From positions 154,539-218,538 of the forward strand of contig CAVSUY010000018.1 in the NCBI GenBank assembly GCA_963731035.1: a stretch of 64,000 bases of DNA, written 5' to 3'. Origin of the DNA: JAANXG01 sp963731035. Lineage in GTDB: Bacteria; Pseudomonadota; Gammaproteobacteria; Arenicellales; JAANXG01. Both the position numbers and the translations under genes were made by a program. Shown here piece by piece: positions 17,259 through 25,700 of the stretch (the stretch's first letter is position 1; every line of letters starts with the position of its first letter). The notes beneath the pieces are model-generated. The model made no database searches, was not told the origin of the DNA, and saw only the letters and a program-made list of their open reading frames with translations.

Positions 17259-17723
17259 TTACCGCTTGTCGCGGACGCTGTTTTCCAGGGCTCCCAGACG
17301 TTCCCGGACCTTGTCCGGAATCGGGCTCTTCCTGTTGGCAGTATAGTCAAACGTGACGATGGTGCCGTCTCCGGTTGCCGCCACCCGGCCGTACCGGTGG
17401 CTGACGACGATGTACTGCTGGTCGAAGCGGTCGGTTCCCAGGTTGTTCGACCGGGTCCCCACGGAGATGCGGTCAGGGTAGGTCAGCGGGAACTTGTACC
17501 GGCAGGAGGTCTCCGCCAGAATCGGCCCGACACCGTTGGTCCCGAAGAAGTCCGCCAGGTCCAGGGCTTCGAAATAGGCGATCCGGCCGCTCTCGAAATA
17601 GCGCAGGTAGGAAACGTTGTTAACGTGGTTGAAAGCGTCCATGTCGCCCCAGCGCACTTCCATCTCTATCACCACGGGGTACTCCCGCGTCAGTTCGTCG
17701 ATCGTGTCTTCGTGGTCAGCCAT
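17259..17723 (-). CDS. Acyl-CoA thioesterase, 4-hydroxybenzoyl-CoA thioesterase (YbgC/FadM-like) hotdog family
   Basis: A 154-residue single hotdog domain. VRWGDMDAFNHVNNVSYLRYFESGR carries the family's catalytic Asp and the following His-Val-Asn-Asn (the motif is quoted in parts: WGDMDAFNHVNN). Such enzymes hydrolyse acyl-CoA or acyl-ACP thioesters in the cytoplasm. The start lies inside the end of the DUF2784 gene (34-base overlap), so the two are coupled. Confidence 0.85.
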   Translation of the reverse strand: MADHEDTIDELTREYPVVIEMEVRWGDMDAFNHVNNVSYLRYFESGRIAYFEALDLADFFGTNGVGPILAETSCRYKFPLTYPDRISVGTRSNNLGTDRFDQQYIVVSHRYGRVAATGDGTIVTFDYTANRKSPIPDKVRERLGALENSVRDKR

Positions 17724-18094
17724 GCTGTCGGATTTTCTGCTCGTTTCAGGAAGTGTCTGTGAATCATGAAACCGTAGGCGACGCCGTTGGCCAGCACCAG
17801 AAAGACGGCCAGCGCCATCTGGAGGTCCCGGGTCAGTCCGTCCGGATAGATCACCGGGATGAGATAGTGCTCGATGAACCCGGTATGGTACACGGGCATG
17901 CCGCGCCCCGCCCGCAGCTCATTCTCTATTGGCGTGAGCGGACAGATCCAGCCGTTCCATTCCACCAGCACTCCCCACAGAAGGGCCGGCAAATGCGGCA
18001 GGCACAGCCGCCAACGCCTGATGGCGAGCAGTCCGCCGATCGCGACCCACACGATAAAGACGAAGTGGATCAACACGACGAGCTCGAACATCAT
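17690..18094 (-). CDS. DUF2784 membrane protein
   Basis: A 134-residue inner-membrane protein with about three helices. It carries the DUF2784 signature WNGWICPLTPIENELR followed by FIEHYLIPVIYP. The function of the family is unknown. It is translated ahead of the overlapping thioesterase gene. Confidence 0.82.
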   Translation of the reverse strand: MMFELVVLIHFVFIVWVAIGGLLAIRRWRLCLPHLPALLWGVLVEWNGWICPLTPIENELRAGRGMPVYHTGFIEHYLIPVIYPDGLTRDLQMALAVFLVLANGVAYGFMIHRHFLKRAENPTAWLTTKTRSTN

Positions 18095-18204
18095 TCCACC
18101 ACAGGCGTCACGTGAGTGACGTTGCGTAAAGAAGAAACAGTTGCCGCCATCGCGGCCGGATTATACGCATGCGGCGTCGAATCACACTGGGCATCAAGGA
18201 TGCC

Positions 18205-18248
18205 GATTGCAGGAGGGACCGAAGTCGCTCCCACAATCGGTCCCGTGC
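18205..18248. repeat. Degenerate REP-like palindrome
   Basis: Partial inverted repeat, with GGACCGAAGTCGCTCCCACA resembling a decayed REP unit, in the region between the divergent DUF2784 and transporter genes. Confidence 0.35.
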
Positions 18249-18316
18249 CGCCCTGCCAGAGGGCAAGCTGGTATAGTCGCGGCCCCGACGAAGGTAGACA
18301 AAAGGGGTAGCGACGG

Positions 18317-20512
18317 ATGTCGACATCCAACGGCAAGCAGGCGGGGCCACAGGCCGAGGTCAGACTGAGCCGCGACCTGGGTCTGTTTTCGGTGACCATG
18401 ATGGGCGTCGGCGGCATGATCGGCGCCGGTATCTTCGCCTTGAGCGGCATCGCAGCGGGACAAGCCGGACCGGCGGTGGTACTGGTGTTCGCTTTCAATG
18501 GCGTGGTCACCTTCCTCACCGCCCTGGCCTACGCCGAGCTCGGTGCCGCGTTTCCACGGGCTGGCGGCGGCTACGTGTGGGTCAAGGAAGGCCTCGGTGG
18601 CGGCAACGGCTTCCTGGCGGGATGGATGAGCTGGTTCGGCTACGTGGTGGCGGGCGCCTTGTATGCCATCGCCTTCGGCGGCTTCGCCTTGAGCGCCTGG
18701 TCGGCCGCCGGCCTGCCCACGGCCGGCCTGTCGGACGATGCGCTGAGAACCCTGTTCACGGCCCTGGTGATCGTGGTCTTCACCGGCCTCAACTTCCTCG
18801 GCTCCGCGGAGACCGGCACCATGGGCGCCGTCATCACCGTGGTCAAGATCGCGATCCTGGCGCTGTTCATCGCCTTCGGCGCCGCCGCCATGTTCCACAC
18901 CGGCGACTGGGAGCCGCGTTTCTTCGATCACTTCCTGCCCAACGGCGTGGCGGGAATCCTGGCGGGCATGGGCCTCACCTTCATCGCTTTCGAGGGCTAC
19001 GAGATCATCGCCCAGTCCGGCGAGGAAATCATCAAGCCGGCCCGCAACGTGCCGCGCGGCATCTTCCTGTCCATCGGCATCGCCTTGTTCATCTACGTGG
19101 CGGTCGGAATCGTCGCCATCGGCGCCATCAACCCGCCGCCCGGTATGGCGGCCTTCGAGTTCCTCGGCCACGAGCGCGAGCTCGCCATCGTCAGTGTCGC
19201 GCGTCAGGTCTTCCCATGGAACACCGGCGGGGCCCTCATGCTGATCAGCGGCCTGGCCGCCACCGTCTCTGCCCTGAACGTGACGGTGTTCTCCGCCTCC
19301 CGGGTATCCTTCGCCATGGGACGCGAGCACAATCTGCCGACCTCGTTTGCCCGCATCCATCCGAAGCGCCGGACGCCCTACGTTTCGGTGCTCGCCAGCG
19401 GGGTGCTCATGTTGTCGGCCGCACTGCTGCTGCCGATCGAGACAGCCGCCACGGCCGGCAGCATGATGTTCCTGCTGATGTTCATCCAGGTGAACCTGGC
19501 GGTGATCTTCCTCCGGCGCACGCGGCCCGATGTCCCGCGCGGCTTCAGGATCCCGCTGTTTCCAGCCACCGCCCTGATCGCGGTCGCCGCCAATGGGGCC
19601 CTGGTGCTGTACATGATCTCGATTGATGCCGTGGCCGTGTGGACGGCCTTCGGCTGGATCGTGGCCGGCCTGCTCGCCTACTACATGTATTTCGAGCACC
19701 GCGAGGCGCTCGAGACGCCGCGGACCATCGTCCACGAGGAGGCCGTCGGGCAGCACGACTACACGGTCCTGGTGGCGGTCAAGGACGACAAGGGCGCGGG
19801 CACCCTGGGTTGGTTGGCGACGGCGCTCGCGAAGGCGCGCGGCGGCGGCCTGTTGGCGGCCCACATGCTGGAGGTGCCCCGACCTCTCAGCCTGAACGAG
19901 GGCCGCACCCTCATAGAGTCCGGACGCAGCTATTTCGAAGTCGTGAAGGACGCGGCCAAGGCGCGCAAGGTCGCCACCCACACTCTCATCATGATCTCCC
20001 GCCGCGTGGCCAATGCCCTGGAGAACCTCGTCGCCGAGCGGAATGCGGACTTCCTGGTGCTGGGCTGGAGCGGCCAGAACAAGCGGGGCCGAACCTACGG
20101 GCGCACCATCGATCCATTGCTGTCGGCACCCCCGTCCGATATCGCTATTGTCCGGCCGGCCGCCCGCACCAAGCAGACCGTCAAGACCATCCTGGTGGCC
20201 GTGGACAACGGCCCCAACAGCCGGCTCGCCGTGGAGCTGGCCACCGACCTCGGGCGCCACGTTGCCGGGCGCGCCCATGCCGAGATCACGCTGTTACGGG
20301 TCACCCGCACCAAGGCAGCCGCCGAGGACGGAGAAACCGCGCTGTTCGAGCGGCTGCTCAAGGACATCAGCTACGGCAAACTGGAGACCAGGGTCGAAGC
20401 GGGATCCAGCCTGGCCAACACCATTGTCGAGGCGGCCAAGGACTTCGACATGCTGATCCTCGGCGCCAGCGAGAGAGCCGCCCATGATCCACCTGTTTCG
20501 CCGCGAAGGTGA
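18317..20512 (+). CDS. APC-family amino acid permease fused to universal-stress (USP) domains, frameshifted at the C-terminus
   Basis: The protein begins with an APC transporter domain of about 12 helices (FSVTMMGVGGMIGAGIFAL at residues 24-42; FEGYEIIAQSGEEI around 230), ending near residue 460. Two USP-like domains follow (from YTVLVAVKDDKGAG and TILVAVDNGPNSRLAVELA). Such proteins import amino acids or polyamines with cytoplasmic nucleotide-binding USP regulators. The as-read frame ends ILGASERAAHDPPV. The expected USP ending (GASRE..., ARSTKRIAREAKPATVIVKRR) lies in the next frame and stays open to 20792, so one extra base near 20471 (GAGAGAG run) is likely. That continuation runs into repeat DNA at 20710. 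Confidence 0.85.
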   Translation: MSTSNGKQAGPQAEVRLSRDLGLFSVTMMGVGGMIGAGIFALSGIAAGQAGPAVVLVFAFNGVVTFLTALAYAELGAAFPRAGGGYVWVKEGLGGGNGFLAGWMSWFGYVVAGALYAIAFGGFALSAWSAAGLPTAGLSDDALRTLFTALVIVVFTGLNFLGSAETGTMGAVITVVKIAILALFIAFGAAAMFHTGDWEPRFFDHFLPNGVAGILAGMGLTFIAFEGYEIIAQSGEEIIKPARNVPRGIFLSIGIALFIYVAVGIVAIGAINPPPGMAAFEFLGHERELAIVSVARQVFPWNTGGALMLISGLAATVSALNVTVFSASRVSFAMGREHNLPTSFARIHPKRRTPYVSVLASGVLMLSAALLLPIETAATAGSMMFLLMFIQVNLAVIFLRRTRPDVPRGFRIPLFPATALIAVAANGALVLYMISIDAVAVWTAFGWIVAGLLAYYMYFEHREALETPRTIVHEEAVGQHDYTVLVAVKDDKGAGTLGWLATALAKARGGGLLAAHMLEVPRPLSLNEGRTLIESGRSYFEVVKDAAKARKVATHTLIMISRRVANALENLVAERNADFLVLGWSGQNKRGRTYGRTIDPLLSAPPSDIAIVRPAARTKQTVKTILVAVDNGPNSRLAVELATDLGRHVAGRAHAEITLLRVTRTKAAAEDGETALFERLLKDISYGKLETRVEAGSSLANTIVEAAKDFDMLILGASERAAHDPPVSPRR

Positions 20513-20709
20513 AAACCGCCTGTCGGCCAGGTCCACCAAGCGCATCGCCCGCGAGGCCAAGCCCGCCACCGTGATCGTAAAGCGGCGGCCCGGCAATCCT
20601 GCAGTCATTCCTCCAACGGCTGACCAGGCGCGACTAACGGATCCGGTCTCCCTCGAGAAGCGGGCAGACTTTTTCGTGCTGTTGTGCTGGGTAGTGGTAG
20701 TTGAAGGGA

Positions 20710-20800
20710 CCATGCCTACACGACGTCACCCTTCGATAAGCGCCCAGACCGCGGTTCGAGGCACGACTTTGGAGACGAAGGGATCGGCGTAGAAGCATGG
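20710..20800. repeat. Inverted repeat, second copy of the 6569-6662 family
   Basis: The left arm, 20710-20735 (CCATGCCTACACGACGTCAC...), is imperfectly complementary to 20776-20800 (CGAAGGGATCGGCGTAGAAG...). Both arms match those at 6569-6594 and 6639-6662, with an unrelated centre. Confidence 0.5.
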
Positions 20801-20836
20801 ACCGGCATCCACGTCAATCCTCCTCGCCAACTGCGT

Positions 20837-20860
20837 TGTCGGGCTAAAGCTCGACCCACA
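20837..20860. repeat. Short REP-like hairpin
   Basis: TGTCGGGCTAAAGCTCGACC forms a GTCGGGC/GCTCGAC stem and resembles a second REP type seen in pseudomonads. A similar unit is at 26246-26272. Confidence 0.4.
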
Positions 20861-20952
20861 GCGGACCCATGGAAATAGGCCCCCTCCGACAATCATCAAA
20901 GAATCCTTTAATTCATTGATTTATATGAAGATAATATTTTGCTTCTAAGTGC

Positions 20953-20981
20953 TTGACATGGCGTCGGACTTGGATTATGTT
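20953..20981 (+). promoter_or_regulatory. Sigma-70 promoter of the phasin gene
   Basis: A consensus -35 box TTGACA (20953-20958), a 17-base spacer and the -10 box TATGTT (20976-20981) lie in an AT-rich stretch 73 bases upstream of the phasin ATG. It is the best promoter match I noticed in the window. Confidence 0.75.
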
Positions 20982-21010
20982 GCACTGCAACAAATATGCT
21001 GCACTGCACA
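20979..21010 (+). promoter_or_regulatory. Repeated TGCACTGCA operator, PhaR candidate
   Basis: TGCACTGCA occurs twice, at 20981-20989 and 21000-21008, two helical turns apart (19 bases). The first lies in the perfect palindrome GTTGCACTGCAAC (20979-20991) and overlaps the -10 box. PhaR repressors of PHA genes bind TGCA/CTGC-rich palindromes in other bacteria, so a phasin repressor site is likely. No phaR gene is in the window. Confidence 0.5.
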
Positions 21011-21053
21011 ATTCAGTGTAGTTACGAATCTCAACCTCAACAGGAGCAAGACC

Positions 21054-21428
21054 ATGCAGAACGAATTCATCGACACCGTCAACAAGGCCGGCAAGCAGGC
21101 CTTCGACGCCGCCCAGGAAGTATCGGCCCTGAACGCCAGCACCTTTGAAACCGTGCTGGAAAAGCAGCTCCAGTTCGCCAACCAGATGATGGCGCTCAAC
21201 GCGAAGCAGGCGAAAATCATCGCCGAGTACAAGGACGCCCCCTCCGCGTTCGAGGCGCAGTCCACCCTGGTCCAGGAGATCGGCGAGCAGGTCGCCGGCA
21301 ATGCCCGCGATATAGCCGAGCTTCTGAACAAGACCCGGACGGCCTACGACAAGCTGTTCCAGAAAGGCCTGAAGGACTCCGCCGAGGTGATGAAGAAGGC
21401 CCAGAGCGGGATCAAACGGCCCGCGTAA
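21054..21428 (+). CDS. Phasin family protein, PHA granule-associated
   Basis: A 124-residue, almost wholly helical protein (ATG 21054, preceded by CAGGAGCAAG; the frame extends upstream through the promoter, so earlier starts are excluded). It has the phasin-2 pattern: NKAGKQAFDAAQEVSALNAST, QLQFANQMMALNAKQAKII and a C-terminal basic tail, GIKRPA. It would coat polyhydroxyalkanoate granules. It is monocistronic, with its own promoter and a strong terminator. Confidence 0.88.
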   Translation: MQNEFIDTVNKAGKQAFDAAQEVSALNASTFETVLEKQLQFANQMMALNAKQAKIIAEYKDAPSAFEAQSTLVQEIGEQVAGNARDIAELLNKTRTAYDKLFQKGLKDSAEVMKKAQSGIKRPA

Positions 21429-21480
21429 AGGAAACCGGTCTCAGGCGCAAACCCCTGAAACCGATACCGGGACGTATCGA

Positions 21481-21519
21481 AAGGCCCCGGCGCGAATTCG
21501 CGCCGGGGCCTTTGTTTTT
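21481..21519 (+). terminator. Rho-independent terminator of the phasin gene
   Basis: A perfect inverted repeat AAGGCCCCGGCGCGAA / TTCGCGCCGGGGCCTT (21481-21512), followed by TGTTTTT, lies 52 bases after the phasin stop. Confidence 0.92.
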
Positions 21520-21573
21520 CAAGACCTTGTTGTGTAACCTTGTCCGGGAACTCTCGATACACAGTACTCAATC

Positions 21574-22269
21574 ATGTCGAAGATATGCGTCATCGTCGGC
21601 GTCGGCCCCGGCAACGGTCTGTCGCTGGGTAAGCGCTTCGCGGCCGCCGGTTACGATGTCGTCCTGCTGGCCCGCAGCGAAGCCAAACTTGCGGAGATCT
21701 CCAAGCAGGTGCCCGGCTCCCGGACTGTCGTCTGCGACGTCACCGACGAATCCTCGGTAACCGACACATTCCAGGCGATCACCAGCCAGGCCGGCCGGAT
21801 CGACACTCTTATATACAATGCCGGAGCCGGGGTATTCGGCTCGGTGGAGGACATCGATTCGGTTTCCTTCGAGAACGCCTGGCGTGTCAACGCCCTCGGC
21901 TGCTTTCTGTGCTGCAAACAGGTGATTCCCGGGATGAAGAACGGCGGCGGCAATATCGTCATCATCGGCGCGACCGCCTCCAAGCGCGGCGGCGCCAGGT
22001 TCGCGGCATTCGCGTCCGCCAAGGCGGCCCAGTACAACCTGGCCCAGTCCATCGCCCGCCATCTTGGACCGGATGGCGTGCACGTGAGCTACATCATCAT
22101 CGACGGCGTGATCGACATCCCCCGTACCCGGGAACGGTTTCCCGACCGCGAGGACTTGTTCTTCCTGAAGCCGGACCACATCGCCGAGACCGTCTACAAC
22201 CTTACCGAACAGCCGCCATCCGCCTGGACCTTCGAGTTGGATCTGCGTCCGGCGACGGAGAAATGGTAG
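21574..22269 (+). CDS. Short-chain dehydrogenase/reductase with Phe in place of the catalytic Tyr
   Basis: A 231-residue Rossmann protein. The nucleotide-binding turn is GVGPGNGLSLG, then CDVTDESS and the NAG motif as YNAGAGVFG. The active-site YxxxK reads FASAK (about residue 148), so the usual acid/base Tyr is absent although Lys is kept. The typical Ser is also not obvious (GATASKRG). I know of SDR relatives with FAAFA.AK here, so this may be a subfamily with changed chemistry. The next gene, YciA, starts 22 bases later and is probably cotranscribed. Confidence 0.8.
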   Translation: MSKICVIVGVGPGNGLSLGKRFAAAGYDVVLLARSEAKLAEISKQVPGSRTVVCDVTDESSVTDTFQAITSQAGRIDTLIYNAGAGVFGSVEDIDSVSFENAWRVNALGCFLCCKQVIPGMKNGGGNIVIIGATASKRGGARFAAFASAKAAQYNLAQSIARHLGPDGVHVSYIIIDGVIDIPRTRERFPDREDLFFLKPDHIAETVYNLTEQPPSAWTFELDLRPATEKW

Positions 22270-22291
22270 TCGACGCGCCCGGCTGGATCCA

Positions 22292-22699
22292 ATGACCACC
22301 ATCACGCAACTGCCCACCGACCGCGAGCCGGTGATCCGCATCATCCCGATGCCGAAGGATACCAATCCCAACGGCGACATCTTCGGCGGGTGGATCATGT
22401 CCCACGTCGACCTCGCCGGCAGTATCGTGGCGTCATCCCGTATCCGCGGCCGCATGGCCACGGTGGCGGTCAACCAGTTCACATTCAAGCATCCCGTATA
22501 CGTCGGTGACCTGGTGAGTATCTACGGAGAAGTACAGCGCGTCGGCAACACATCGCTCACGGTGTATGCCGAAGTATTCGTCCAGCGCAGCACGCTGGGG
22601 AAATTCAGTGGCGAGGTCGTGCGTGTCACAGACGCGACGCTGACCTACGTCGCGCTCGACGACCACGGCCGCCCCAAGCCCATACCGCCGCTCGACTGA
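22292..22699 (+). CDS. yciA: Acyl-CoA thioesterase YciA-like
   Basis: A 135-residue hotdog protein with the YciA signature NPNGDIFGGWIMSHVDLAG (Asp is catalytic in this family) and VAVNQFTFKHPVYVGDLVS. It hydrolyses a broad range of acyl-CoAs, usually as a hexamer, in the cytoplasm. It follows the SDR gene closely. Confidence 0.9.
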   Translation: MTTITQLPTDREPVIRIIPMPKDTNPNGDIFGGWIMSHVDLAGSIVASSRIRGRMATVAVNQFTFKHPVYVGDLVSIYGEVQRVGNTSLTVYAEVFVQRSTLGKFSGEVVRVTDATLTYVALDDHGRPKPIPPLD

Positions 22700-22769
22700 A
22701 GACTACTCGCACTATCTTGACCCTGCCGGCGTTGGGCATAATCGAAGCTCCTCGATTCGATATGGCTCT

Positions 22770-25700
22770 ATGACGTCGATTTCCGACCACCTGGATTTCC
22801 GCGACCTGCAGACCCTGAGTGGCCTGGAGGCGCTGGACAAAGCATTTCTCGACGCGCTGCACGAGAACGATGCGGACCTGCATGCCCGCCTGACCGCCTA
22901 TCGCCGCGGCGCAACGTTGGCAGCGACAGAACTGAGCGAGCTGCTGATCGCCGTCGCGCCGTGCCTGCAGGATTTTCTCGGCGCACGTTTCGACATCGAG
23001 GACGCGCTGTCCCGGCAACGCGCCGCAGTCCGGGAGCTCGACGCGATAACGATATTCAAGGACGAGTTCGTCAAGAAACGTACCAAGCGCTTCAAGCCCG
23101 ACGCCGAGCGTTCCTTCTCGGAGCTGAACTACTGGCTGAGCTCGCAGATCGGCCGCAGGGACGGCGTCGACCGGGAGCTCGCGGTGGCGCGTTTCGCGGT
23201 GGAGCTGCTGCGCGACGAAGGCAATGAAGAACCCGTCGACCGGCTGACTGAATGGTGTATACGCGCCAGGGAGGATGTCGAAGGCCAGACCCTCATCCGC
23301 GGCTGGACCAGCTTCAAGCTGCCCCAGCCCGTGGATCACGCGCGGCTGGTGCCCTTCGCCAGGCGCGACGGCGAGGAACACGAATATTTCGAATCGGCCT
23401 CCGGCCGCTTCCGCCAGCGCGACGGCTTCCGGTTGACCGACCCTCGGATGTCCCTTCGCGAGGTCGTGAACGAGATCAACTACTGCGTGTACTGCCACAA
23501 GAACGCCGGCGACTTCTGTTCCATCGGTTTTCCCGAAAAAAAGAAGCAACCGGAGCTGGGACTGAAAGTCGACCCGCTGGGGGTGACCCTGACCGGCTGC
23601 CCTCTGGATGAGAAGATCTCGGAGATGCACACACTCAAGCGGGACGGCCACTCCCTCGCGGCCCTGGCCGTGGCGATGGTGGACAACCCGATGATTCCCG
23701 CCACCGGTCATCGAATCTGCAACGACTGTATGAAGGGCTGCATTTACCAGAAGCAGGACCCTGTCAACATCCCGCAGATCGAGACCCGGGTGCTCACCGA
23801 CGTGCTGGCGCTGCCGTGGGGGGTCGAGATCTACGACCTGCTGACGCGCTGGAATCCCCTGCGCACGCCCCAGCACATCATGCAGCCCCACAACGGCAAG
23901 CGGGTGCTGATTGCCGGGATGGGTCCGGCCGGTTTCACCATGGCGCACCACCTCACCATGGCGGGCTGCGCAGTGGTGGGAATCGACGGCCTCAAGATCG
24001 AGCCGCTCCCCGACAAGCTCGTCAATGAGCCGGTGCGCGACTATACGTCGCTGTGCGAGGAATTGGATGAACGCATCATGGCGGGCTTCGGCGGCGTCGC
24101 CGAGTACGGCATCACGGTGCGCTGGGACAAGAATTTCCTGAAGCTCATTTACCTGACCCTGGCGCGCCGGCCGACCTTCCAGGTGTTCGGCGGGGTCCGC
24201 TTCGGCGGCACCATCACCCTCGATGACGCATGGGGGCTGGGCTTCGACCACGTCTGCGCCGCCAACGGCGCCGGCTACCCCAGGGTAATCAACATCGGCA
24301 ACAGCCTGGCCCGTGGCATGCGCCAGGCCAACGACTTTCTCATGGCATTGCAGCTCACCGGCGCGGCCAAGGAAGACAGCCTGGCGAACCTGCAGATCCG
24401 CCTGCCGGCGGTGGTCATCGGCGGCGGACTGACTGCGATCGACACCGCCACCGAGGTGCAGGCCTACTACATCAAGCAGGTGGAAAAGGTCCTCGTGCAC
24501 TACGAGGCGCTGGTGGAGGCCTACGGTGAGAACCACATTCTGCGTCCCCTGGACGAGGAGAGCCGCGATATCCTTCGGGAGTTTCTCGAGCATGGCCGCG
24601 CGGTGCGCGCCGAACGGCGCGAAGCGGACAAGCGCAAGCGCGAGCCCGATTTCATATCGCTGATCCGCGGCTGGGGTGGCGTGTCCATTCTCTACCGCCG
24701 AAGCATCAACGAATCTCCGGCGTATCAGCGCAATCACGAGGAGATCATCAAGGCGCTCGAGGAAGGCATCTACTACGTCGAAGGGATGGATCCGGTGCGC
24801 GCGGACCTCGATCGCTACGACCACGTTGAGGCGCTGGTCTGCCGGCCGCGGAACAAAAAACAAGGCCGCTGGATAGCTTCCGGCAAGGAAGTGAGCTTTC
24901 CGGCGCGGGCCATACTGGTGGCGGCGGGAACCTTCCCGAATACCATCTACGAGCATGAGCACCCGGGTACCTTCCGCATCGAGAACAACCACTTCGCCGC
25001 CCATGTAGAGCATTCCCATGCGCTGCAGCCGGTTCGGGTGGCGGAGCACTGCAAGGCGCCGGAGTTCGGGCCGTTCACGTCCTACCTTCAGGACAATCGT
25101 ATCGTCAGCTTTCTGGGCGACGCCCACCCGGTGTTCAACGGTAGCGTGGTCAAGGCCATCGCGTCGTCGGCCCGCAGCTACCCGGAGATACTCAAAGCGC
25201 TGAAGGAAACCCCGGAGCCGGGAGTGGATCTCGATACCTTCCAAGAGCAGGTGCACCACAACCTCGACGTACGCGTGGAATCGCTCGACACCGGGCACCC
25301 GGCGGTAATCGAACTGCGGGTAAAAGCGCCCCTCGCGGCGCGGAATTTCCAGCCGGGGCAGTTCTTCCGTCTGCAGATGCTGGAGACCGCCAGCGACAAA
25401 GTGTTGGACACGCGGTTACAGGTCCCGCTCCAGACCATCAGCGGCGCCGGCGTCGACGGCGACATCGTGCGCCTATTCCTGTTGCGCTGGGGCGCCAACG
25501 CGCGCCTTGTGCAGCGCCTGAGGCCCGGCGACCCGCTGGTGCTGATGGGACCCAGCGGCTCCCCCACGCCGGTGCACCGGAATAAGACGGTGCTGGTGGT
25601 GGCAGGAACCTGGGGTGCGGCTGTCATGCTGGGACTCGGCAAGCGCATGCGCGAGCACGACAACCGCGTACTGTACATCGGCGCCTTCGGCGACCCCGGC

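Noticed and set aside
18194..20278. A 694-codon leftward frame opposite the APC-USP gene
   Set aside because: Gly/Asp/His-rich shadow without motifs; the forward frame encodes obvious membrane helices.
22626..25298. An 890-codon leftward frame opposite the flavoprotein
   Set aside because: The opposite strand encodes a protein with clear cluster and nucleotide motifs. The reverse frame has none.
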